From the NCBI GenBank assembly GCA_018697195.1, contig JAGMWU010000027.1, positions 12,831,043 to 12,895,042 on the forward strand: a stretch of 64,000 nt of DNA, in the 5' to 3' direction. Below the pieces are notes generated by a model. That model saw nothing but the letters and a program-made list of their open reading frames with translations. It was not told the DNA's origin and made no database searches. This DNA comes from Certhia americana (taxonomy: Eukaryota > Chordata > Aves > Passeriformes > Certhiidae). Positions 10,956 to 23,401 of the stretch are shown in pieces. Both the position numbers and the translations under genes were made by a program. How positions within the stretch are numbered: position 1 is the first letter of the stretch; every line of letters begins with the position of its first letter.

Positions 10956-12032
10956 TGTACTGGTTTTGCATGGCCTGGTTTTTGGTTGATGGTGAGGGGC
11001 CACAGATGTGGCTTCTGTAAGAAGCTGCTAGAAGCTTCTACCGTGTCTGGCAGAGCCAATCCCTGATGGCTCTGAAGATGGACATGTCACTGGCCAAGTC
11101 TGGGTCAGTTGAGATGGTGGTAATGCCTCTGTGATAGCATATTTAAGAAGAAAATCAAACAAAGTACACAGTTTTTCTTCTAGCCAGAGAAGAGGAGGTA
11201 AGAACATGTGAGGGAAAACAACCTGGAGACACCAAGGTCAGTGGAGAAGGTGGGGGAGGAGGTGCTCCAGGTCCCAGAGCCAAGATTCCTCTGCAGGCTG
11301 TGGTGATGACCATGGTGAAGCAGGTTGTCCACCTTCAGCCCATGGGGATACACGGGGCATGCAGAGATCCACTCACAGCCCATGGAGGAGGTGCCCACAA
11401 CAAAGCAGGTAGATGGCTGGAGGAAGTTGTGATCCAGTGGGAGTCCTGGTGGAGAGAAGGGGCCCTTGCTTCCAGGCTGGAGCAGCCTGTCCTTGGAGGA
11501 CTGCACCCTGTAGAAGAGTGACCCACACCTCAGCAGTTTGGGGAGGACTGTTTGCTCGTGGGAAGAACTCACATTGCAGCAGTTTTGGGAGGATGGCTGC
11601 TTGTGATATTTGAGCCACATCAGAGAAGTTCACAGAGAACTGTTTCCCATGGGAAGGGACCCCAAGGTCTCACAGGGGAACAACTTCTCTCTCTGAGCAG
11701 CGGAAGAAGATCTCAGGTGATGAAATGACCAAAACATCCATGTCCTATGTCTCTGCACTGTCAGTGGAATGAGGGAGGGGCTGGGGGAAGAAAAGGTGTT
11801 TTTTAAGGGCTTATTTTACTTCTCCTTATCCTCCTCTGACTCTGTTAGTAATAAATTCACTTTGTGCCTCTAAGCTGAATCTGTTTTGCCCTTGGAGTGT
11901 TTTCTTCTGCTCCTTATCTTAACTCATGAACCCTTTGTTAATTTTTCTCTCTTCTGTCCAGCTGTGGTAGGGGAGGGTGATCGAGTAGCTTTCATGGATG
12001 CCTGGCAATTGAGCCAGTGTCAAACCACAACA
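10956..12032 (+). repeat. Complete solo LTR-5 inserted in ERV-B pol
   Basis: The LTR runs from TGTACTGG to CCACAACA and is flanked by the 5-bp direct repeat CCACT (10951-10955 and 12033-12037). The pol sequence on either side is continuous in sense. It has a TATTTAAG promoter-like motif (11142), GCAGCCCATGGAG-type motifs and a late AATAAA near 11850. The structure and 5-bp duplication fit an ERVL-type solo LTR. Confidence 0.85.
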
Positions 12033-12540
12033 CCACTGTATTCACTTTTACGAAAGAGAAATTTTTGGAAATGGAGGCCAGAACATGAAGAGGCATTCAA
12101 AACTACAAGAGAGGAATTAAAGACATATCAGTCATGGGCTAGTACATCCCTGCAACTCTGTTATAGCAGAATGGGGGGTTGCTGAACATGGTATTTCTTG
12201 AAATCTACTCCAAACTGGGTCAAACAGGCCAAAAAGGCCTTTAATGTTTAGCTCAAAATCATTTAAAGAGCCAGAACAGAGATATTCTGAGTGGGAAAAG
12301 AACTTTTGTCTTTAGTCCAAGCAGTTAAGCAAGTTGAGCTACTAACTAGAATGGGTAACCATTCTGGAAAAACCCTGTCAAGACCTGTATTGTTTTCTCT
12401 CTTCAGGAACAATGAGACCTGGAATGATACCAGCACACCTCTGCTGGAGATAAGGTCAACCATTAGAGAATTGCTCATCATTCTTACAGGAGTACTCATC
12501 ATCAGCATGAACCAAATTCAATTTACACAATGGTAAGCCC
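12033..12540 (+). pseudogene. pol: ERV-B pol, connection region
   Basis: PLYSLLRKRNFWKWRPEHEEAF (12036 onward, split here for reference only by position) is the RT connection motif that follows the thumb, and it continues the fragment left of solo LTR-5. Stops appear by 12183. The open stretch at 12291-12536 is in a different frame and has no clear motif. Confidence 0.55.
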
Positions 12541-13930
12541 ACCACATGGGGTGGACACCCTCACTTTTTTTATTTGTGCTTATGAATACAGTAACTATAG
12601 TGCATTCTGCACTGTATATGTTTCTCAGTTATAGGTGCAATCTACTGTAACAGCAATTATAAGGGAACATGATGAGTGCACCTTGACCACTGAGATTTGA
12701 AAGGTAATTTGGGATAACGCGACTCAGTTCAAAAAGGATTCCCAGTCTTGGTGGTATTTAGTCAATTTCACTTATGACCCTACTGACAGTAAAGTCTCAG
12801 CTTTTGTTTAAACAACTCACAATGCTTCGGTATACACCATATACCCAAACATTGCACTGTAATTAAATCACAATGGAACTGTCCTCTATCCATTAGAACA
12901 TAGAGTGTGGGCTCAACAAAATGGAAGAAAATGGCAAATCATTGACATTGACACGTGTTGTATGGGAACAACAAGGGTTTATTTGTGAAAGTAATACCAT
13001 TGAGGCCCAAAATGTTTGTCTTGACACTGTACAAAATGTTTGTAATTTTGAAATAAAACCCAATGAAACACCTGAAATTGTACTTTTATATCTTGGAAAT
13101 GGATATGTTTGTATGAGAACCCTTTGTGATTCTATATTTGTAGATAACACCACTGTAGATATATACAATCACTCTGTATTTGTAATTTTACTGAAATTAT
13201 GTGATGTGCCTATAACTATTCAGCTTCTGTCTCATTCCACCAATTATTATGATCTAGCTACACATTGTGTCAAGATTTATTACCTACCCCCCATTGGAAT
13301 GAATCTCACATTGGTAAAAGTGGTGTTGCAACATGATGATCTGTGTCAATTTCTAAAACGAGTTTGAGACAACAGACGTCCTGGTTACCATCCATCATGA
13401 TTGCAGAGAAGATACACCGTATCCTACAAAGAGTGAAGAAAGATAGAGAATATCACTGGTGGAAAACTCTCTTTGGATAGCCACTAACAGAAACTGGAGC
13501 TTTGACTTTTGTAGTGGTCTGCCCTGCAGATAGGGGTGGAAATCTTAACTCCAAACCATGGGTCAGCTCTCAATCAGGGTGAGCTGGTACCCACCCCCAA
13601 TTACCTCATTTGGTTTATGGAAATAATTTCCAGAAAGTTCTCAGTTCTTGTTGTTGTTATTGGTTGTATTTTGCTGCAATATTTTCCATATTCCTAATTG
13701 CCTTCCCCCATTGGACTATCCCTCCTTTCTCCACCCTAAACCCCTCCCCCATGTTCATGCTTAAGAATGCTGTTACCCTGGACCTTCCCGCTCTTTTTTG
13801 GTCCGTTCCCTTGTATGGTGCAGGGCTTATAGTTTGTTATTTTCCCATTATTAAAAAGTTCTGTTTCTGGACGACCAAATCAGAGTGTCTCTCTCACAAA
13901 GACGCCATAGGGTGGGTGACCTGAGACAAA
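12541..13930 (+). pseudogene. env: ERV-B env remnant
   Basis: The section contains envelope-like features spread over frames: an N-glycosylation-rich stretch, then EYHWWKTLFG (about 13455-13485), a tryptophan-rich membrane-proximal motif, and further right hydrophobic segments (13640-13730, 13790-13850) that could be membrane anchors. The 148-codon frame 12921-13367 has cysteines and Asn-X-Thr sites consistent with a surface subunit. Many stops and frameshifts are present. Family assignment is uncertain. Confidence 0.45.
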
Positions 13931-14129
13931 GCACCGGTTATCTCGTCCGGGCTAGAATTGGACGCTTCAGACTTTGATGTTGCATCCCATTGTAGCTTTG
14001 TTATTTCTGACTTGACTCCTGATGCACTCAACTCCTTGACCAAACTAGTGGTAGTTCAGTTCAGGCTCTAAAGGAAGTAAAGGCCTAGGTTGTAACCAGG
14101 CCAAGAACTTCATTGGTTCCAATTTGTTC

Positions 14130-14160
14130 TCTGAAAACCCAAACAGGAAAAGGGTGACAT
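14130..14160 (+). promoter_or_regulatory. Possible ERV-B polypurine tract
   Basis: AAACAGGAAAAGGGTGA is followed by TGGTGAGC, a layout like a polypurine tract ahead of a 3' LTR. I could not confirm an LTR after it because no second copy exists in the window. Confidence 0.35.
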
Positions 14161-15660
14161 GGTGAGCATTGTTCATGGAAATATTGATGACTCATTTATC
14201 AAGGAACAAAGTAGCTGATGTTTACAAAGAGCTTTTGTTGAGGCTTTGGACCAGAGGTTTGTTATGCTATGGCATTGATTTACCCTGTTGCAAGTGCTCC
14301 TTGGGAGCTGGTGTGTTGCATTTCTGTTCTGGCTGGTTGCTGGTGGTGTCCTTCCCTGGCACTGGTGACAGTGGCTTTTGGGCTGGATGACTCTCAGGGA
14401 TTGGCCACAAGTGCCTGTTAGTTACAAATCTTATTGGAAATTGAATGAAAAAACAGATCATTTCCTGGGGCAGGTGAGATCAGGCAGCAAGCACAGTGAC
14501 CTCCTGAAGCTGGCTTCCCACACGCACAATGACAGGATGCAGAATTTGCAGAGTGCGAGAAAGGGTGTGTACTTGAGTGTTTGGTGCCTCTGCACATCCT
14601 TTTGGAGATTTTGTTCATCTGCTTGGCCTTGCTGTTTCCAGTTTCAGAGTAGTACTTGTGATTGAGATACCCAGCAGGGCAGATGGCAGCTTTCCTCTGG
14701 ACTGCAGTGAGCCCCTAGCCTAGGCCTGCATGGGAAGGGCTTGGTCCCCAGGGATGGGCAGCATTTCCTCCTTCAGCTGGAGGTTACTGGGCTAGCAAAG
14801 CTCACAGGTTGCCCCTGTGACAAATGGACTGAGAGTGAAGATGCCCAAGGGCTTCTGCTCACTATGAAGGTGTTGCACCGTGAGTTGCTGCCTGGGTTGA
14901 GTCTTCTTGTCCCCTTCCAGACATCAAAGCTGCAGTGCCGTTGGATTGCAGTGGAGCTGTGTTGCAACTGCAGATTTCCTTCATACATCAAGGGCACTTC
15001 TGAGCAGGTGAGTGCTGTGCATATGAAAGGATTGCTGTCTTTGTGCTGGGTAAAGTTGGTGGGGGCCATCATAGCTCAGATCTGTTGCTGTCAGACTCCC
15101 AGTTTTCCTTCCCTGCCAGGCATCTCTTATTGGAGGAAAGCAATTGCAAGCTCTTTTCCTTGTCTGCAGGACCAGAAAGCATCCTGTGCTGTGGATGGAA
15201 GGGGCAAGAGGTGGACATGAGACCAGTGGCTAGCTGGAGGGCTAGAGATTGCTGATGATCTGTGGTGTCTTGGAAAGCAAGGCATTAAATGGTCACCAAA
15301 AAGCATCTGTTCGTATTCACGGAGTTTCATACAGGAAGGCACTCAAAAAGGGAGTAAAATATGATCAAGGTATTAAAGTTCACAACTTAGCTTGAAGTAT
15401 GTGTGGTTTGAATGAAAATCAAGATGATAACACTGCCTGAGGTGGCCAAGATGTATGTGGCACTTGGGTTTGGGAGGTTGGGAGAGGTTGAACCACAATG
15501 CTGCCTTCTCTGCCTGTGTGACCCTAAAGATAAGCAGTACCCTCCTGCCTTTCTCACAAGAAGCATCTCTCTCTAGCCCTGTGTCTCCCCCTTTCTTTCC
15601 CCTCAGAGCCACTGTGCAGACTGAAGAGCTGGAGAGAACAGTGCAGAGGTTCGAAGGCAC
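14161..15660. other. Unassigned sequence, no gene recognised
   Basis: The longest frame (14741-15220, plus) has no known domain. Base composition is closer to host intergenic or intronic sequence than to the ERVs around it. No LTR ends or repeats are visible. Confidence 0.4.
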
Positions 15661-15663
15661 ACT

Positions 15664-15748
15664 GTGATGGTGGAAGCCATTCCAAGTCATCTTGTTCAAC
15701 CCCTCTGCTGAAGCAGGGACACCTAAGAGCCATTGCCCAGGACTTGTA
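15664..15748 (-). mobile_element. CR1 LINE scrap, antisense
   Basis: The short segment with CATCTTGTTCAACCC, CTGAAGCAGGGACACCTA and TTGCCCAGGA matches the well-known antisense consensus of bird CR1 elements. It is only about 85 bp and lacks the 3' octamer repeats. Confidence 0.6.
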
Positions 15749-15749
15749 A

Positions 15750-16030
15750 TAATAATCAGCTGGGACTCAGTTTCTTCATGCAGGAAAGCAAATTCTTTAT
15801 TTACCTAATGCATTTTTATACAGTTTTTAAAGACCTCGTGTTGAACTCCCATTGGTTATTGTTTTCTTGGTGTTCAATTCATTGGTTAGAAGGTGTTTTG
15901 TGTGTACGTGCTAAGACACTTTCTTTCACTTAGGTGATCTTCACTGATTCTCATGGGACATATCTATTGTTTAGGCTGGTGCACTTATTTTTCTCCCCAA
16001 GAATAGTTTGTTGTGTTAACTAACTTTTCA
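15750..16030 (-). repeat. LTR-like segment, minus strand
   Basis: In reverse it shows AATAAAG (15800), a TATA-like motif (15815) and two CCAAT-type boxes (CCAATGG near 15850, CCAATGA near 15882) in promoter order. The ends are not resolved. Confidence 0.4.
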
Positions 16031-16249
16031 TTCTGGGCTCCCCAGGAGGCCACCGAGCCCCATCTCAGCAGGGCTGGGCTCCTGCCTCTACTGTAGTCCT
16101 GTCAGACTCAGCTGATTGCTCCCTGGGCAGTGGGGAGGGGGGAGAAGCCAAGCTGGACTGGGTGAGAGCTTGCCGTAGGTCTGGGCCCACCCCAATAAGA
16201 CCAAGGGGTGGAAAGAAGTGTCCATGAAACCTCCTCCAGCTGCAAGAGA

Positions 16250-17727
16250 CTAGTCAAGAGAGTGAGAGAAGAATCCTGAGTTAGAAGGAAGATTGGAGGA
16301 GTTACCTAGTTAAGTTGGACTGCTCTTGTAAAGCCATAGAGAATAGACCAAATACCCTGTAACAAAAAAAATGCTTTTAGGGGGATGCAAAGTTCTAGTC
16401 ATAACTGTGAGTTGATGTAATTGTGATCTAATAGAGAAATTTGAACAGAGGAAGACCAAGAAAGAGAAAGATGATGCCCTCTGCCCAGTGAAAGAAGATG
16501 ACTTCTGTTTCTTGAAATGAAACTGAGATAAATGAAGAGAACTCTTGTTTTATACTAAAAGAAGCATCCTTAAACTGCACCCTGACATTGTGCAGGAGAA
16601 GCCCCAGCTAGCCCTTTCCCGAATCGCACTGAGAGTGGTCATCCCTTGACCAGAATAGGTCTGGGTGACAGTAGAGTAGGGCTGCTGAAAAACACAGCAG
16701 CAAGGCTATTCTCGGTAACGCCAGATGTAACATCGTCAAGGATGGGGCAAAGAATAGGGAGCGATCTTTCGTGTGGTTCCCCGAAGGAATTTATTCTTGG
16801 AGAGGGGCAGGGATGAAAGACCAAAACCAACACAGTGCACAGTCTTTTAAACAGGGGAGGTAAAAGGGGGGGATACAATTCTTCAACCAATAGGGGAAAG
16901 AATGGGGAGGAGTACAAGTTGGGGTTTACAATGTTGCAACCAATGGAGGAATACATGATAGAGGTACAATTTAAACAAACCAATGGGGCATCGAGGCTTA
17001 GGGGATTTCCAAAGGGGAGGTACAAGCAGTGGGTTGGCACAGGGAAAGATTGACATCCAGGAAAGGAACATTTTGGAATAAGGGGCAGGGTTAGGGTAGG
17101 ATTGTCAGCTTGACAGACAACTGGGAAAGGGAGGAGAAAACTTGGACTAAAACAACCAACCTGGGAAAACCAGGAACAATCCATGAAAGAAATTACAATA
17201 AAAACCCACATTTAAGAAAAACACACCACCACAGTACCCTAATAAGCTGATATAACCCATAAGCAACTGTAGAAGGCTGTCTCGGGGGGGTGTGTGTGTG
17301 TGGGGGTGTGTGTGTGGGGCTCCACAATAGCAAATTTCTTTCCCCCAAGCAAGCCATTTGTAAAATGTGAGAGCAAGAGAACTGATATCTTATAAAAAAC
17401 CTCTACAGTATTTCAAGAGAAACTCCTCTCTCCTTAGTGAATTGAGAAATAATTATTTTAAAGGTAGTAACTGACTGAAAATCACAAGTTTTGTCTTTTT
17501 ATATTAGAATAAAAAAGTGAATAGTTGGTGGGGAAGGAGAAGTATTTTCAAAGTTTCATTCTAATTCTTGTTCTTCATTTTGATTCTTATTTTTTCTTTT
17601 AGTGTTAGTAAAGTTTTATTACTTTCAAGTTTAAGACTATGCTTTTAATTGAAAAATTTCAAATTAGCGAACTAAAACCATTACACAAATTAGTGTTTCT
17701 GCACAGTTTTGAACTGAAATCGCAACA
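16250..17727 (+). repeat. LTR-3-like copy, split by a minus-strand LTR
   Basis: 16290-16583 and 17241-17727 together match the complete LTR-3 at 50704-52012, including the late TTTTTATATT, the AAGTTTTATT signal and the CGCAACA end. LTR-8 (16584-17235) interrupts it, flanked by ACCCT on both sides. The 5' part is too diverged to place the start. It lies directly against ERV-C pol at 17735. Confidence 0.65.
16584..17235 (-). repeat. Solo LTR-8, minus strand, inside LTR-3
   Basis: The sequence is flanked by the 5-bp repeat ACCCT (16579-16583, 17236-17240), and removing it makes LTR-3 continuous. In reverse it has AATAAATTCC (16788-16797) and two CCAAT-like boxes (CCAATAGGGG, CCAATGG). The extreme end bases are not the usual TG/CA, so the boundary may be off by a few bases. 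Confidence 0.6.
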
Positions 17728-17734
17728 CTAATAC

Positions 17735-18960
17735 ATGAGACTCATTTTAGAAGTTCTAGAAGCATTAAAATTGCCTAAAGAAATAGCTGTAGTACGTGTT
17801 AAAAAACACCAAAAGGAAATAACCTCAGAAATAAGAAAGAATAATTTAACAGATCAAGAAGCTAGAGATGCAGCAGAAAATGAGACCAAAAAAGTTATGT
17901 TAATTTTGACCCCAAACAAAGAAGAATTAAAACTTCTAAAGTTTAGTGAAGCAAAAGAAAAAGAATTATGTAAGACAGGGGGAAGAGCAAGATCAGTCTG
18001 TGAAATAAAACTTCCTGATGGGAGGCAGTTACTTAATAAGCCACTTACTAAGAAAATATTAAAATACATGCATCAAAAAACTCATTAGAGTACTCAGACT
18101 TTATGTGATCACTTTCTAAAGAATTTTGAGTGCATTAGAATTTTTAGATTAGCAAAGCAAATAACTAAGAAATGTATAATTTGCCAAAAAGTAAATAAAA
18201 TCTAATAAGAAAAACAACATTAGGAGGCTGTGGGTTAGCTCTATGATAATTTCAAAGTATCCAAGTAGATTTTACTGAACTTCCCCAAGTGCAGAGGTGG
18301 AAGTTTTTATTAGTAGTAATAGATGATTTAATTCATTAAGTAGAAGCTGTTCCCACTGTCAGAGCTACAGCTATTGTAATATGTAAAACTCTTTTAAAAC
18401 AAATTATTCCCAAGTATAAAATAGTTAATAGAATAGACTAAGATAAAAGAACACACTTTACATCAAAAGTCTTACAGCAAATAACTCAAGCCTTAAGAAT
18501 AAAACAAGAATTACATCCCCCATAGCATCTACAAAGTTTGCACCAAGTAGAGAAGATGGACCAGACTTTAAAAAAAACTTTAACAAAATTAATAATTAAA
18601 ACCCAAATGTCGTAAGTAAAATTATTGCCTTTGGCTCTATTGAAGGTCCAAACACAACCCAAGTCAGACCTAAGAGTGTCACCCTATGAGATAATGCTCA
18701 GATTACCCTTTCTAACCACCCAACATAAAATTGCTACTTATAAAGTAGGGGAAATGAGTGTTAAAAAATATGTCACCACAATTGCAAGAAAGCTTAAAAA
18801 TTTGCAGTTAAAAAAGATAATCCCTCAAACTGCATTTTTAAAAGTTAAAATTCATAATATCCATCCAGGGGAATGGGTACTAGTGAAAACAAAAACCCCA
18901 ATCTTTAACTCCACAATAAGAAAGTCATTTTCAAGTACTACTGACAACTAAGGCAACAAT
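17735..18960 (+). pseudogene. pol: ERV-C RNase H end and integrase
   Basis: This is gammaretrovirus-like pol. 17735-18088 encodes the RNase H tail (KLPKEIAVVRVKKHQK, an HQK motif) and the start of integrase (KLPDGRQLLNKPLT, then HQKTH). The zinc-domain cysteines follow (KKCIICQKV, about 18170). The catalytic core is broken by stops between 18200 and 18600. From 18625 the frame MPLALLKVQTQPKSDL onward is the core end plus the C-terminal domain (GEWVLVKTKTP), which ends near 18950. The 5' part of ERV-C is missing; its env appears at 37716. Confidence 0.75.
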
Positions 18961-19284
18961 CCAAACCAAGGAAAAAAAAATAATCCATACAAACAAAATC
19001 AAAAAACGTGTGAAAGAACCTAAAGAATAGACTGCAACATCTAAACCAAGTGATACCAAATTGACTCTTAAGCAGGGTCTGGGTGATAATAAACTAAAAA
19101 AACCCAAATAATCCAAAGAATGTACAAAAAATCACACCTAATTAAAAAATAAAGCCAAGCTTATATCGGTAATTTCAAGTGCCACCTAGACAAGCTCTAA
19201 GACACCTCCAATACTCCCCTTAGAGAGAAATACTTCCACCTCAAACAAGAAGATTAAGACTGTTTCAATGAAAGAATTCTCATA
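18961..19284 (+). other. ERV-C sequence after pol
   Basis: A-rich sequence with many stops continues from integrase up to the target duplication of ERV-D (19285-19290). It resumes after ERV-D at 29766. No frame is usable. Confidence 0.5.
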
Positions 19285-19290
19285 TTCTAG

Positions 19291-19738
19291 CGTGGGGACT
19301 GAATCAGATGGGATGGATTGTGATTTGGCCCAAGCTCCGTACTCGGACAGTATTAACATGAGGCCTTGGGAAATGGGATACTGAAAGGTGGTTACCCAGG
19401 AGTGGGTCAAACCTCAAATTCTACCTCTATGTTAGTTCAAGATGGTCTAGTCCCTGTCCTGGAGACAGGATTGGATGCCTGCCCTCAGGTAACCCTATAT
19501 ATTGTTAAGTTAACCACACCCTTGGGTCTTTTGCAAGGAAGCCCTTGACCCACATGGTCACTGAAGGTAGCTCTCAGGCCTTGCAGGCCTAGATGCTGCC
19601 TCCTGACCACATAGCTGCTCTGGTACATTAAAGATACTTTCGACTACAGCATTGGACCCATCCCGTCTTTTTAGCCATGCTCCCCAGCCAAACTTGGTTT
19701 GATGTAGCAGGAGGAAAACCCCTTGCTGGACAGCTACA
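19291..19738 (+). repeat. ERV-D 5' LTR
   Basis: It pairs with 29312-29759 at equal length. The first base is C here and T in the 3' copy; the end is CTACA. An ATTAAAG poly(A)-like signal sits near 19628. The duplication TTCTAG lies immediately to the left. Confidence 0.9.
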
Positions 19739-19740
19739 CG

Positions 19741-19758
19741 TGGCGCCCTGAACAGAGA
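19741..19758 (+). promoter_or_regulatory. ERV-D primer-binding site, tRNA-Lys type
   Basis: TGGCGCCCTGAACAGAGA begins two bases after the 5' LTR and resembles the complement of the tRNA-Lys 3' end used by many beta- and lentiviruses, with a few differences. The match fixes the LTR end. Confidence 0.75.
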
Positions 19759-20449
19759 TTTCTCATATTGAGAAAAACCTGCAGTTTTCTTGGTTTGGTG
19801 GGGAGCCAACTGAGTGTGAAATACAAAGTTATGTTTCGTGTCAGGTAACGTGTCAGGCAATTAAAAATAACTTTTGTAATTGTAATTGTGAAATGTGTGG
19901 AACACAGCCATGGGACAGTTATAAAGATGAGTTATAATAAACATGGGAAGCAAAGCATGGAAGAAGGCCTTTGAACTAATCCTTTGTTCGCAATTAACTA
20001 TTATAGATCTTAAGTTGTTTTGTAGTAAGAATATGAGGCTTCCCCATCAGCAAAACTAGTAGAACCGGAATTACAGCATCAAGTTTCCACTTCCTCTCTT
20101 CCTCCCCCAGAGGTGGGGAGAGTAGGGCCCTTGTCCTCCCCCACCCCACCCCTGCTTGCTGCCTCTGCCCTGCCCCCTGCTACCCAGTCCCTCCCTCTGG
20201 GAGTGGGAAACACGGGGCCTGTCCCTGCTTCCCACCGCCCCCATTTCTCTCGTGTGGGGCAGGGTGTGCAGTGCCCGCTCCACCCCATCCCCTCCCTCTG
20301 TCCCACCTCCACCTGGCCCACCCCTTCCCTTTGGGGCGGGCTGTGCAGGGCCCACTCCGCCCACACCGGTCCCTTCAGCCCTGGGCCACACCCCTCCAGG
20401 GGTGACCAGAACCACGCACACCATCTTCTCGGAAGCCCCGGGTTGGAAC
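19759..20449 (+). other. ERV-D leader and gag 5' region
   Basis: The leader carries no clear gene until about 20100, after which a long proline- and glycine-rich GC-rich stretch is open in two plus frames. A minus-strand copy of part of the leader (19790-20030) occurs at 58190-58400, showing that a relative inserted elsewhere in the window. Confidence 0.5.
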
Positions 20450-21576
20450 ATGGCAGCGTCCATGCAGTTGGTCCCGGTATCAGTGCCGGTGCCTGCACCC
20501 TGTTATCGCCCACCCAGAAACAAAAGCATTGTGCCTGTACCCTCCCCCTCCTCTGAAGAGGACCTACACCCTTCTGGTTCCAGCAACCCCACCGATCCGT
20601 GGGAAAAGGTCCGGGCTGGAGCAGTAAAAGAGGGGGACTGGAAAATGGCTTCCAAAGTCCCGGCATTTCTGGTGCTATACAGGAGTGGAGCGGGGGAGGG
20701 GGACCACAGTGAGAACCCCTCGCCTATGGTGTGGTAAAAGAGTCATGAAGGTTGGCTAAGGATTGCGGAAGATGTTTACCCTTCTTTAACAATCTGATTA
20801 GAGCTACTTTTACTGCTCATGTTCTGACCCCTCATGATTTAAAGCATATTATGACTGTGTTATTGTCACCAACTGAATATACCTTATGGGAAGGGGGGTG
20901 GAAAAGATTGCTTAACCAATTATTGCCCACTTATGCCAGGGACCCGGCATGGGCCATACTAACACTGGAACACCTGGCAGGAGAGAGGGCATATATCTAC
21001 CTCTATGATCAGGCTGCTATCCTCCCCAGGCCAGTGATAGATGATATTAAAAACGCCGCAAGGAAAGCACTGATCCAGGTGTCTGATGGCAATACACCAG
21101 CACAAGATTTTGTAGAAATAAAACAAGGACCTAATGAACCATATATGAAATTCATTGACCGCCTCAAACTTGTTATTGAAAGACAAATTACAGAAGAGAA
21201 AGCAAAAGATGAATTGTTGTTAAAACTGGGCATGTCAAATGCTAATTATGAATGCAAGAAAGTGCTACGTACCCTTTCTACTGACCCTGAGCCAACTTTA
21301 ATGCAAATGATAGAGGCTTGTAACTGCATTCACGCCCCCGAACATTTGGCTGTCCTGCAGGCTCAGGCAGTGGGACAGGGAGTAGCAGAGGCTCTGGCTG
21401 CATTGCAAATTGTGTCTCAAAACCCAAAACCACAAGGTCCTGGTCCATGTTTTCAATGCGGCGAACACAGATATCTCAAAAGAGATTGTCCACAACATGA
21501 AATGAAACCCAAGGTCCCTGCCTGTCCCAAGCGTTGCAAGAGCTGTTGTCATTCTAACCAATATTGCCCAAAGTAA
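20450..21576 (+). pseudogene. gag: ERV-D gag (matrix part, capsid, nucleocapsid)
   Basis: 20156-20737 ends in matrix/capsid linker sequence, then the frame changes near 20740. 20752-21576 (274 codons) is capsid and nucleocapsid: RATFTAHVLTPHDLK helices, the major homology region around QGPNEPYMKFIDRL (about 21124), and a complete CCHC knuckle (21448-21489, C-F-Q-C-x4-H-x4-C). A second, less regular knuckle (CPKRCKSCCHSNQYC) follows. The protease frame overlaps its end at 21564, the betaretroviral layout. Confidence 0.8.
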
Positions 21577-22379
21577 GGGGGACGTGGAAAACAGGTCCAG
21601 GGAAACTCCAAGCGGAGCATGGGACGGCCTCACGCTACGACACAAATATCTCAACCACACGTGCCCGTGACCACAGGAAGCCACGTAAACCAGAGCTTCA
21701 ACACATCATCTCAGGCCTACCAGCTGCCCTACGCCCAGGTGCCAGATTGGAGCTGGCAAGTAGAAACACCCTAACTGACTGTTTCACTCACACCATATCC
21801 ACAGGCCAGCTTGGACCTGAAGACCTACCTCATGAACTGTTAATTTTGGGGAATTGTAGATCAAGGACTGAAGGATTTTTTTTATTGCCCTCTGTGCTAT
21901 CGGTTACATCTCAACAAGAAATCACTGTACTAGCTATATCTCCTGACCCATCTTGTTTTATCCTTCAGGGACTAATCATTGCTCAGGCAATTTTGCTTCT
22001 CAAACAGGACTATTGCAACACACCAGAATCCTTGGTGATGTGGACTCAGGTAATAAGCCACAACTGGCCTCAGATCACTTGCACACTGGAACTTAATGAC
22101 AAAAAGATTGTTCTGTTAGGACTCATTGACACAGGTTCAGATGTGACTATTGTCTCACAGTACAAGTGGCCTTCCGAGTGGTCCCTCGCACGAGCTCCAG
22201 TGACACTGTTGGAAATTAGAGGTAACAGTGCCAGCTTGGAGAGTGTGCAGTGGTTCAAATTCGTGGGACCTGAAGGTCACATCGCCAACACAAAGCCCTT
22301 TGTGGTAAGAACCCCTATGATTCTGTGGGAAAGAGACATTCTGTCCCAATGGGGGATGCACTTAGAGACAAATTTTTAG
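21564..22379 (+). pseudogene. pro: ERV-D dUTPase-like region and protease
   Basis: This 271-codon frame overlaps the gag end by 13 bases and would be reached by frameshifting. Residues 60-150 are dUTPase-like but degenerate. The aspartic protease follows with its active-site DTG at 22128-22136 (LIDTGSDVTIV) and a C-terminal LWERDILSQWG, which replaces the usual G-R-D-x-L. The frame is open throughout and ends at 22377-22379. Confidence 0.75.
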
Positions 22380-23401
22380 CTGGGGCCATTGAGCAGCGCG
22401 ATACCCTTAAATTAACCTGGAAAACTGATAAACCTGTATAGGTAAATCAATGACCCCTCCCCGAAGAAAAGCTTGTCATGCTTGAGTCTCTAGTGCAAGA
22501 ACAATTACAAAAGGGACACATAGTACTGACCACAAGCCCATGGAATACACTGGTCTTTGTCATCCAAAAATGAAACAGTGATAAGTGGCGGCTTCTACAG
22601 GACCTTCGTAAGGTGAACAAGGTCATAGAGGATATGGGCACACTGCAATCTGGTCTACCATCCCCTGTTATGATCCCTAAAGAATGGAAATTGACTGTTA
22701 TTGATTTAAAAGACTGCTTTTTTGACATTCATCTCCATCCACATGATGCCCCTTGATTTGCCTTCTCGGTACCCAGCATTAACAGACAGGCACCCCTTCA
22801 GAGGTACCACTGGATGCAATTACTTCAAGGTATGAAAAATTCCCCGACTGTATGCCGATGGTTTGTGGCTAAAGTCCTGACCCCTGTCTGCAGAGATCAT
22901 CCACAGGCTATTATTTAACATTACATGGATTATATACTTGTTGCAGCTGAGAATGATCCCTCTTTAAATGCAACTCTAAAAGCTACTGTTACAGCTATCC
23001 AAGAGGCAGGACTAGCCATCCCAGAGGAAAACATACAACAGACACCACCCTGGAAATACTTGGGACTTAAAATCCTCTCTCAGTCTATACAGCACCAGCC
23101 TTTACAAGTAAATGAGAAACCAGAGACACTACATGATTTACAAAAACTTTTGGGAACCATTAATTGGGTCAGGACTTTATTAGGGATCACAAAGGAGGAC
23201 CTGGCTCCACTGTTTGTTTTGTTAAAGGGAGATTATGAGTTAAATTCACCTAGGCAATTGATGGACAAAGCAAAGAATGCTTTGGAAAAAGTATCCCTAG
23301 CCATTCAGACCTGTCAAGCACACAGGATTAATCCATATTTACCATTTCTTCTAGCTATTTTGGGGAAGGGACCTCAACTACATGCTTTAATTTTCCAATG
23401 A
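22380..23401 (+). pseudogene. pol: ERV-D reverse transcriptase, inactive
   Basis: RT motifs are present in order: [12 protein letters not shown] (about 22530), [11 protein letters not shown] (22698), a degenerate LPQG (LLQGMKNSP, about 22820) and the polymerase box. That box reads Y-M-D-Y (22922-22933), so the second catalytic aspartate is lost. Stops occur at 22438, 22571, 22755 and 22917. From 22925 the frame is open to 23401 through thumb and connection. Confidence 0.8.

Noticed and set aside
13610..13924. 104-codon hydrophobic frame as a separate gene
   Set aside because: It lies at the position of the ERV-B env anchor and tail, so a remnant of env is the simpler reading.
20079..20666. 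195-codon minus-strand frame opposite ERV-D gag
   Set aside because: It mirrors a GC-rich gag linker; glycine- and arginine-rich by complement, no known domain.
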